From IMG/VR virus record IMGVR_UViG_3300018424_000083, positions 1 to 35,427 of that record: a DNA stretch of 35,427 bases; one strand, 5' to 3'. Shown one piece after another: positions 21,301-26,438 of this stretch. A model generated the notes under the pieces. It was given only the letters and a program-made list of their open reading frames with translations, made no database searches and was not told the origin of the DNA. A program made the position numbers and the translations under genes. Positions within the stretch are counted from its first letter, which is position 1. Each line of letters starts with the position of its first letter. This stretch comes from a virus.

Positions 21301-21820
21301 ACAACAACTAAACTTGGGATCCCAAAGAAGCGGTCACCCACGCTATGACCTTTTAGATGTTGCTAAGTTCCCTGATAAACTTGGTCTCTTCCCAGACATC
21401 AAGTGGCTTGTCTTCAAAGTCAAGGAGCGAGGTATCGGTGATTACTCTCAGATGATCGTAGAAGAGGTTGAGGGCGATGCAGCATTTACTTACGATGCTT
21501 ATCGACAGGTATTGATCGGTCAGGGCTTGTCAGAAGAGCAGACAGCACAGATCCTCAGAGATCGTGATGAGTTCTCTAAAAACATATACATCTACAAGCA
21601 TCGCTTGGAAGACCCAACTTACAACTGGCCTTATGACTATTGTTCGCTCATTGAACTTGGGAAGATAAACACCAAGATTGGCTTCCGTCCAGAGTTGGAC
21701 AGAGAGAATGCAGAGGCAGAAGCTGTTGCTGACAGACTCCAGGAAGAAGTACAGCAACGATTGCCTGGTGGCGTAGGTGTTGGCGGACTTCCAGGTATTG
21801 ACAACAGAGAAGGCTTCTAA
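12302..21820 (+). CDS. Giant virion protein (3172 aa) with LamG-like and tail protein I-like segments
   Basis: This is the largest gene, 9.5 kb with no interruption. Residues about 133-395 look like a concanavalin/LamG beta-sandwich (NTVEFFLKKNDL, FRNFSFVFNTSG, LSGSVDEFRFWKANRNDEQI). Residues 556-588 (SIYKNIYNNLAFILKSKGTE) resemble the P2 tail protein I segment, where NLAxxxKxKGT is typical. A helical stretch at about 1018-1125 (MLELFASIEDFNNLIGEPVN) ends in five glycines (1131-1135), a possible hinge. Residues about 2015-2149 form an Ala/Val/Thr-rich beta domain ending FAGGVDATTRPGG. The rest is Tyr/Asn/Pro-rich beta structure of unknown fold. C-ending codons (AAC, TTC, ATC) are frequent, as expected for an abundant product. 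LamG domains bind sugars or serve as structural modules. The gene overlaps the previous one by ATGA. A large baseplate or tail-tip protein is likely; a tape measure is unlikely because coiled repeats are absent. Confidence 0.8.
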   Translation: MSVKKLFDNNKQIVTVGKFLKLGSPEALGDGIESAEHLQQAVEKRDYFLPPVDYSNPENFVKFGSAEEYYKNAFDYIANYYPYDGSNLERVEFYNKISPLEKYVLEDIYPTSTGFVTLGSNYGTIASNPSGYYSASAEYIQIKGGPHPGSVYNEAKNRTSNLEFGGAFGNTVEFFLKKNDLIDSSTESERQVVFDLWNGSATTAADYGRLRIELVSGSEDRFYVTMKSGSNGFTNVQVPSAGGQTISDGTFRNFSFVFNTSGSSPSIDFFVNGTCVETGIGGAVGDIGLVTGSMIGNIGALRTDVSGLPGAAQGYGKLSGSVDEFRFWKANRNDEQIGRYWFDNVGGGTDSYDANVSLGVYLKFNEGITQTASIDQVCLDYSGRLSNGLFVGYDTARSRNTGSAINSLNLESVVEVGDPIVRTDNSIYSSTRSRYILSGSNYDYNNNARLLNHFPNWIIETEEQGANELVNVTQIISSYFDTLYNQLTALKSLKHVKYISGSLDSSINEYPYNDRLVESMGLEMPEFFQNAGTLQQFLQRDEQINFDNRLVEVKNSIYKNIYNNLAFILKSKGTEKSIRNFIRCLGVSEEIIALNTYPDNSDFEIKSNYLSTTSTKKFADFTGLLQQADDEATVYQYPESGNANSRGFITGSSDIEEFAFSLQGEVVFPDKDNPQLLPYDMPRVLTSSIMGFHTPADTDQTSTDLTWETAGNDHGLQVFLVRSPGEYAKVYQPDYLVRDGYFLVQDRAGTTLLTSSIFNDVYDNQKWNLTLSLRPKKYPFNDGINGASVASDGYTLELYGVNYDTGIKRNSFLASAPVSYNDGSAIVKSNKRIYAGAHRTNFTGSVVNNTDVRASSIRFWSDYLPTGTLDLQAKETDTYGRLRPSQNAYSFQANNPGVYIPEIQTLALNWDFANITGSDASGRFTVSDFSSGSAAGDYPAEYQGSTFSNFNLRQHTGRGDFFSANFTPVRKAYVYVDKLQVPEYVGGEEMVKALSADENTFGIYTRPETFYFAVERSMYRSISNRMLELFASIEDFNNLIGEPVNKYRLDYKRMEKVREIFFRKVKNDIPDLEKYVDYYKWLDTSMNQVIEEFFPESARHASDVRKVVENHVLERPKIRHKVSILRDRHPGGGGGILGATRGSVCLDAVGWGKNHHPVSGREDENCTWWRTRAERNVSPLEATGGVLVTRNAVLNALSRDVGSNDPANTDHNFNSVVCLSAKILPPYYGGINQDLSKKRRLRDLTFDRFESLEDCSDEFVPNEKRKIAFRATKDGVNYKGNLVTPFTALSSSVTTGYNASLIADGLTGISLTNIHEDSVHPYRHSVPMQGPFTERWVGGIQARHIAPFRTTDRAEEYSLSITSGTGSITTLTVENTPKGQYLRGLASKSPVNIQNIKTVTSGHTDDQGVREVGNYSKYYEVVQGNDRSQTNMDFVFTNENYNHTAPSAFITTPARRSAGLTGSADYPAPRQVASRRINETIIVDRFSAPGSKEDSKQQFRDVNSDQFSPNNALPFRNIVVRLPHNEDLKNHCDFGGYESGSTTIPSVHKVQRNGVKQLRIGETFPALTVVTASIFDNALVTRPVPAADRAQWTSYLSGADNSTVYDEYISLRSRYPENISFASQDPVTEATFDSATEANLSLQSQFKWGNNRDFVPWKQISNSENPYAKFYTKNNTYELLPQIVEGNQAGTGIAERSFADGSRGTFATRARQVTDRKGNVSNYYYSVSLREPPVTSRYKPLVHQIRTPLGTPSKTSNEMTTVSLKYSYGNDLMGFANRELNRLIQGKTKFSCGTIKRPYEILREQFVPEAPRSISGTDLIKVFSYSETIYPKEIYTYLSGSRARLSFANDFWKNDSSVSSYDVSAFADYSDLLNPLNQSTYVRQLPRIEAPFTTSQGYVVQASEQTPYNDLDPAFQLATGPGPASIWPMDSYMYADSVESLSTILTASAPVLLADAATMPCGELMMTHYGTVNDGITNSTYTDGTGSYQTSSVNSAQYVYNVPVTTVADIPVPAVAAQASLTAVETTPSILDAQTIVISTGVFTVTFTFDQTLAPDSALLRVDATNYKIGVLGVSTTNEVINAVYYSVTLCKFNSEIDVTAQDPGAVSDTMTIVADVAGTAINGTAITGTAIASGDVTQVAFAGGVDATTRPGGERPEPRSPGSVYTRPAWTAGIERRYVDGTNKGALATAQYPFYNTYEEFAKDIRLAAKDHTIVPEFRVSEHIAEYEQQGSLFSIISASLEITGANNNNFDGTNPFFYERFSQTDDIEFLEDFMPTNEGDRNYIFNKYPRHFEINSEAVVKLLPYNGFYPVDRTLDLAALFSSSYGPNAVITGDDSANTASWRSVLRPFYSPGIMYNTIKSGVAVDYPIRRSGRNDTQFEVVPVSSSDPLTGCLSGTLTSLTSEGSIPTGGRRNVTAAEWATTDANKFFWADRLPFEAILDPAEALKLGFENPTVLSDINSLLALDASGSISNKSLDDSLYKKAVSNFLANVPKFFLKKKENKYGSNGYLTKFVSQFGSPPKAGGETDDPVRTVTVENRSAYMMEIGLLKTEDFNFYSNPYAFGIPTATGSVAWSSLTPDQLPSGSDWPKHRGEFAPFTPPHYYGPSVARITFIPIGDKTEYNLDEIINNDRGEVFVSFLNESGSYYDVTSGSFVDRDGNDVTTTASPDYGWNRAWQNRMDIDASITIGNEFPIDGGGTYKSFDPNKWVIMPKWECPTLDFPNRDNPIDIYEFSSSVTPGEYTQETQGMWHQYGVMPNNNQGTYLYIKDIPNGDQEEYDYVAIGSAPVSDTEVAYKYVSKIPKFVKDANRTVRSLADLVGFDPDEIIRSGFDPTKAKRIGELAEDNEKSMSEAILALPFYIDKEQKPRLITLQAPADKLGPKIKQFRKQFTKFSLPPSLSSKLLGMVPRGYPNIPDLINPFGGDDYDSILAGESMAETPVVYLMEHKVNLTRQDLADIWQGIMPDLSTKFSTSLAAVDHYMPGDNVEEEVTRFPEVLKQQLNLGSQRSGHPRYDLLDVAKFPDKLGLFPDIKWLVFKVKERGIGDYSQMIVEEVEGDAAFTYDAYRQVLIGQGLSEEQTAQILRDRDEFSKNIYIYKHRLEDPTYNWPYDYCSLIELGKINTKIGFRPELDRENAEAEAVADRLQEEVQQRLPGGVGVGGLPGIDNREGF

Positions 21821-21835
21821 AACCTTGTTGGGTGA

Positions 21836-21848
21836 TATTTAGATTATG
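21836..21848 (+). promoter_or_regulatory. Start-abutting motif TAYTTANNNTATG, copy 2
   Basis: TATTTAGATTATG ends in the ATG at 21846, within the 25-base gap after the 3172-residue gene. The nearest Shine-Dalgarno-like sequence (GGGTG) lies more than ten bases from the ATG. The layout matches copies at 538 and 33269, so a shared regulatory role is possible. Confidence 0.35.
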
Positions 21849-22751
21849 GTTAAGTTCTTCGATCAAAAGCAGGAAGTCATTCAAATCGAGCTAACTCCGT
21901 ATGGGAGACAGCTTCTATCTGAGGGTAAGTTCTCTCCTTCCTACTACGCTTTTTACGATACAAACATCTTATACGATGGCGATCGTGGCGGATTGACGGA
22001 AACTCAAAATCAAATAGTTGATAGAATCAAGGAGAGCACTCCAAGGTCTCGACCAATAACTAAATTCCGCACAACACAAAAGTCAATGATCTCTCTGTCG
22101 AGTGCAAACTATAAAAACTATTTTGACCAACAAGAAGAGTATTGTGCAACTTACAACAGGTTCTTGGGGAAGAATAGTACTTTCTCTGATTTCGCCCCTT
22201 CTTGGGACATCACAGTAACTAACAATAGTGATGCTAAACTTAACGATGTAGTAGAGTATCGAGCAAATAACACCCTACCAGTTGCTAGTGCTTCACTGGA
22301 CTTGACATACCAGCTTCATCAAAACGAAGATGCTACTGCATATACACTTGAGGAAAATCAAAATATCATACTTGATATGTTAGAATTGAATACAGTCTTT
22401 AGTGTGAATGGTAACTTTGATGTTGAAGTTTTCAAAATCGACGAAAAAGGACAGATGCGTGCATTAGGGTTCATCAATGATCAATCCGCTAATGCTCAAA
22501 ATCTCCGAGACCAGATTGACCCAACAGTATTGTCTAACACTATAGAGGGATCTAACCAGCAAATACTAAACAATTTCCCTGTACTGGATGATACATATGT
22601 TGAGTATTATTTTGAGGTTTTGTTAGATCAAGAGGTCCCTGGTGTTGAAATGCCAACAAATTCATCGATTTACAAGAGAAATATCGATAGAAATCCAGGG
22701 AATATCTGCAAAGTTGTTCAGTCAACGAGAGAGCATTTCCCAATAGTGTAG
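21846..22751 (+). CDS. Conserved virion protein, LTxxGRxxL N-terminal module
   Basis: The 301-residue product begins MVKFFDQKQEVIQIELTPYG and continues RQLLSEGKFSPSYYAFYDTN. The LTxxGRxxL pattern at residues 16-24 occurs at the same positions in the 318-residue protein encoded at 29427, so the two probably share an N-terminal fold. The middle holds a Tyr/Phe-rich segment (NYKNYFDQQEEYCATYNRF), and residues 130-250 look like a beta domain (DVVEYRANNTLPVASASLDL). I recall similar MKFFDKKEEV-type proteins in virion modules of large phages, with unknown function. The gene lies between two giant virion genes, so a connector or tail-tip adaptor is plausible. The start is marked by the TAYTTANNNT motif rather than a well-spaced Shine-Dalgarno sequence. 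Confidence 0.7.
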   Translation: MVKFFDQKQEVIQIELTPYGRQLLSEGKFSPSYYAFYDTNILYDGDRGGLTETQNQIVDRIKESTPRSRPITKFRTTQKSMISLSSANYKNYFDQQEEYCATYNRFLGKNSTFSDFAPSWDITVTNNSDAKLNDVVEYRANNTLPVASASLDLTYQLHQNEDATAYTLEENQNIILDMLELNTVFSVNGNFDVEVFKIDEKGQMRALGFINDQSANAQNLRDQIDPTVLSNTIEGSNQQILNNFPVLDDTYVEYYFEVLLDQEVPGVEMPTNSSIYKRNIDRNPGNICKVVQSTREHFPIV

Positions 22752-22759
22752 GATAAAAG

Positions 22760-25700
22760 ATGTTATTAAGGTCAATAAAAAGTTTAGATTTCGGATCAAT
22801 CACCTTGGAGGTGAGTCGAAGCGGAGAAGAAAGCAGAAAGCTTGGCATCGTTAACGCTTCTTTCACTCAGGCGGTATCCAAAGTCGAAGACATGGATAAA
22901 GATCTTGAAGACCTAAGAATCAGAATCATTGCTTCATATAACAAGCAATCATCTCAACTTATTGATTATGTTACTCAAAGAAGTAATGAATATCTTATAA
23001 ACGAAAAGAGTTCACTACAATTTAGGAGACAAAACCCAGCAAATAAATATGTTAAGTTTCTGAGGCGAGATCTTGAGACCGACTCTTTTGTTCTTAACGA
23101 ATCACAACCTTTCTCACCTTATTCTACCGAAAGGTCAATAATACCACAAAAGTTCTTAAATCGATTCTCCTCCGAGGATGTTTTGGACGGAACAATATAT
23201 TATGATCTTCCCCTTCTAGAAACTGTCAGAGATCAGAATGGTGATATTATAAGAAGATCTGTCACAAGTACCGATCCTGCAACTATTGTTGGGTATCCAG
23301 AGGCTCAGCTTGCTGATCAGAATACTGACTGGAGCGAGGTGTTCATAAGGCTTGTGTCTCGTGTTAGTACACAAAACTTGCAAAGAGTTTACTTAGAACC
23401 AGTTGTTTTTGAGCTTCCTGAGGAAGATTTAGAGCAGCTTACCTTTTATATGTTCATATATGACTCTAAATTTGTAGAGCCAGGTCAAGAGTTCAACTTA
23501 CCACAAATATCTCTCGTAACTGGAATGAGCTTTTCTCGTACAGCAACAGTTATCGGCGAGAGAACAGTATGGCCTAGAATAGCTCCAGAAAATCCTTACA
23601 GAGGTATTGGTAAGCAACTACCAAATGGAGATTATCTCGATACTACAACCATTAAGGCACCCGAGGCTTCTCTATTTCAGCGAATTGATTTGAACCCTCA
23701 AAATGTTACCATTGAGCGTGTCAACAGTATGTTTGATAGAGTGTATGGAAGATTGTCTCGATCAATTTTGGATGATAAGCCAGAGATAAACAAGGTAGTA
23801 AAAAGAGACAACTTCTTTAGTGATTTGTGGGTTACTAAGGACAGTGATGAAAACAATAGATTTATGTTTGCCTTTGATCTAGAATCAAGCTTGATTGCAA
23901 ATAGTTATTTCCCTTTCTTATATCGTAGTCCAAATATATCAAACCAACTGATAAACAAACAAGGACTAATGGATAATCCAAACTCCGACCCCTCAAGAGT
24001 CTTAAGGATGAATGTTGTCAGAAGGATGGTGGACAAGGACGCAAGGATGCCAATCAATGACCTTGGGACTGAAGGTGGTAAAAAGCCACTAGGACCAAAC
24101 TACACCTTTAGAGAAAAGACCATTGGTGAAGCTAATCCAGTTCAAGGTGTGTATCTTAATCCCAACAACACAAGGAGTGTAGAGAATAAAACTATATTCT
24201 TTGAGGGTAAAGATTCCTTAGCTGATCCAACAAAAGAAATTCCAGATAAATATGAAGTTTTGAATACTGATATTATCTACGGTGTAGAATATGTTGTCTA
24301 TGATGCTGCTCCTATTTTTATGAGAAATATGGTAAGGTTCCTCACAGAGAGAAAATCTCTAGTGACTGAAGTGTTTGATAATATTGTCAACTCTGTTCCA
24401 ACACCAGCAGGCTACCAGGGTGGCGTAGTGAATGACGGTAGAAACCTTTACAACCCTACAACACTCACCCTAAATGTACCATTGGCAGATATAAAGGGCA
24501 CTCTCGATGGAAGGGTTCAAATATATGAAACTGCTCTTTTAGATGCTATATCACAATACCAACAAATACTAGATGATCTTGTTCCTTTTGAGTTTGAAGC
24601 GGGAAGAATAAACATTAGAGACTTCTATCGCCAAGAATTTCAAAAGAACGACGGTCTCATTGATCCTTTGGTTATCAAGGATATAGAAAAGCTAATGGAT
24701 ATAGGGATCCAGCTTATCTATCGTAAGTTAACTGAGATATTTCCGAATGATCCTATGGGTAGAGGATTGGATGTTAGTCAGCAATCTAATCTGCAAAGAA
24801 GAGGTTTCTGCCAGAGGAAGGTCCCACTAGTTCAGGGTGAACACTATTTTGATACCACTAAATCCGAAGGGGAAAACTTTGGGCTCGGGTCTGACTTCAT
24901 CTTCACAAGAGAGTCGGATCTTGGGAACTTAGATGGCTTGTCTAGGCTTTCCGTCGATCAGCTTATTGAAAGAATCAACTTAGAGTTTGAAAAATACTTC
25001 CAAACCCAGAATGCCGAAGCAGCAGCAACACCTGTTGGCAGCTTCAGAAACCCATCGTATGGATATATGACTGCTAGGGTCATCCGAACCCCAGACAGAA
25101 AACAGATTGTACAAACAAATGCTGGTGGACAGGCAAACCCAGTAGTCAGGTATGACCTAAATCGATACGGACAGCTTTTCTCCGATATAGCTAATCTTAA
25201 ATACTTTGCTGAGAATCGTCAAACCAACCCAACTGTCATCGAGTTAAACGAAGGGCAAACAGAGAACAATGGACTATACAACTCTGTAATCAAAGCTCTT
25301 GAAGAACAGCACGGTGTTGAGATAAGTTTTGATATCAAGCCACAGTATAGAGAGCCTAAGATTTCAACTGGCGAAGTTCCCCCAACAGTAGGGGACAACT
25401 TCACAAGATCATCAATCTCAATCTTCAGAAACGGACCATTGGCTATTCCAACTCTTATTGGCGGGCAAAATAATACAAACCCTAGCATAATAAGTTTCAT
25501 AGACAGTATTGAAGATTCTATTGCTCAAACAGATCCTGAAAAATCAAAGGGAACACTGGACAGGCAGTTGGTAAAAGACTTGCAGGAAGATAGACCAATC
25601 AAGTTGCCATTTGCTATCTTGGGTGAGTTAACTGTAGATAAGACACTTGACTTTATGACTGACTATGAAGATAAAGAGTTCAACTCTCTCAGAGAGTTTA

Positions 25701-26437
25701 CAAACATCACAGGCATTACAAGGGATAGTTTGCTATCTGTTTTGCAAAATACTTTCCTTTCAGATTTGCCTAACCAAGTCAAGAGTGCGATAATAATATC
25801 TACAACAAACCAAGGCTTGCGTTTTGGTGATGGAAATATATCCTTTGATGCTTGCCGACCACTCCTTTCAGATCAGGACACTGGCGAAGAGGAGCATTTG
25901 ATCAGCTTCTCTGCTAACGCTCCTGATGAGCCTCCTTATTTCAAGACTTACGATCCAATGAAGATATATGCTAAGTTCTTGACATTTTGGATGAACTATA
26001 AACAAATTGCTAGAATCGAATACCTGGACAGTTTTGGAAATCTCGCTGGCAATGAAGATTTTTACTCTGAAGTTTTTCAGTTGGGTCAGATAGATGAATC
26101 TATTGTTGATAGAACAAAGTTGCCAAGTTGGCAACTCTTACAGCCAGAAGTTGTTGAGGATGCAGTAAAAGCTCAAAAGAGTTTGCTGTGTCGAGTTAGA
26201 ATGATGTCTCCAGTGGACTATTCTAATATCCTTAGCCAATACAAAGAACCAGTCTTAGAGATACTAAGAAAATACTTTGAACGTAAAGAAGCGTTAGAGT
26301 TGCCAATATATAATCAATACTTCCTTCTTGGGGTTGGTGACCCTGTCCAGACTCCAGCGCCCAATCCTCCAAAAGAAGAAGAGACAAGAGAAGAGGTTTT
26401 TGGATTAGTTGGACCAGGATACTTCGGGGAAGAATAA
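22760..26437 (+). CDS. Large virion protein (1225 aa), unknown function
   Basis: This long open frame starts eight bases after the previous stop with AGGATA as a modest Shine-Dalgarno sequence. The N-terminus is a short beta segment (SLDFGSITLEVSRSG) followed by a heptad-like helix at about 30-75 (FTQAVSKVEDMDKDLEDLRI), which may be a short coiled coil. The remainder is mixed alpha/beta without a recognised domain. Notable stretches are LTFYMFIYDSKFVEPGQEF (about 234-252), a helical segment near 600-680 (AISQYQQILDDLVPFEFEAG) and a Pro/Glu-rich tail (TPAPNPPKEEETREE). No signal peptide, enzyme motif or membrane helix is seen. Codons are more A/T-ending than in the 3172-residue gene. The setting among virion genes supports a structural role in the baseplate or tail tip; identity is unknown. 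Confidence 0.72.
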   Translation: MLLRSIKSLDFGSITLEVSRSGEESRKLGIVNASFTQAVSKVEDMDKDLEDLRIRIIASYNKQSSQLIDYVTQRSNEYLINEKSSLQFRRQNPANKYVKFLRRDLETDSFVLNESQPFSPYSTERSIIPQKFLNRFSSEDVLDGTIYYDLPLLETVRDQNGDIIRRSVTSTDPATIVGYPEAQLADQNTDWSEVFIRLVSRVSTQNLQRVYLEPVVFELPEEDLEQLTFYMFIYDSKFVEPGQEFNLPQISLVTGMSFSRTATVIGERTVWPRIAPENPYRGIGKQLPNGDYLDTTTIKAPEASLFQRIDLNPQNVTIERVNSMFDRVYGRLSRSILDDKPEINKVVKRDNFFSDLWVTKDSDENNRFMFAFDLESSLIANSYFPFLYRSPNISNQLINKQGLMDNPNSDPSRVLRMNVVRRMVDKDARMPINDLGTEGGKKPLGPNYTFREKTIGEANPVQGVYLNPNNTRSVENKTIFFEGKDSLADPTKEIPDKYEVLNTDIIYGVEYVVYDAAPIFMRNMVRFLTERKSLVTEVFDNIVNSVPTPAGYQGGVVNDGRNLYNPTTLTLNVPLADIKGTLDGRVQIYETALLDAISQYQQILDDLVPFEFEAGRINIRDFYRQEFQKNDGLIDPLVIKDIEKLMDIGIQLIYRKLTEIFPNDPMGRGLDVSQQSNLQRRGFCQRKVPLVQGEHYFDTTKSEGENFGLGSDFIFTRESDLGNLDGLSRLSVDQLIERINLEFEKYFQTQNAEAAATPVGSFRNPSYGYMTARVIRTPDRKQIVQTNAGGQANPVVRYDLNRYGQLFSDIANLKYFAENRQTNPTVIELNEGQTENNGLYNSVIKALEEQHGVEISFDIKPQYREPKISTGEVPPTVGDNFTRSSISIFRNGPLAIPTLIGGQNNTNPSIISFIDSIEDSIAQTDPEKSKGTLDRQLVKDLQEDRPIKLPFAILGELTVDKTLDFMTDYEDKEFNSLREFTNITGITRDSLLSVLQNTFLSDLPNQVKSAIIISTTNQGLRFGDGNISFDACRPLLSDQDTGEEEHLISFSANAPDEPPYFKTYDPMKIYAKFLTFWMNYKQIARIEYLDSFGNLAGNEDFYSEVFQLGQIDESIVDRTKLPSWQLLQPEVVEDAVKAQKSLLCRVRMMSPVDYSNILSQYKEPVLEILRKYFERKEALELPIYNQYFLLGVGDPVQTPAPNPPKEEETREEVFGLVGPGYFGEE

Positions 26438-26438
26438 G

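Noticed and set aside
12302-21820. Tape measure protein, because of the length
   Set aside because: LamG-like and tail protein I-like segments, beta-rich composition and absence of long coiled or membrane stretches argue against it.
26409-26438. TTG start extending the 972-residue protein by 10 residues
   Set aside because: It would lie inside the previous gene with no Shine-Dalgarno sequence; ATG at 26439 is preceded by GGGGAAG.
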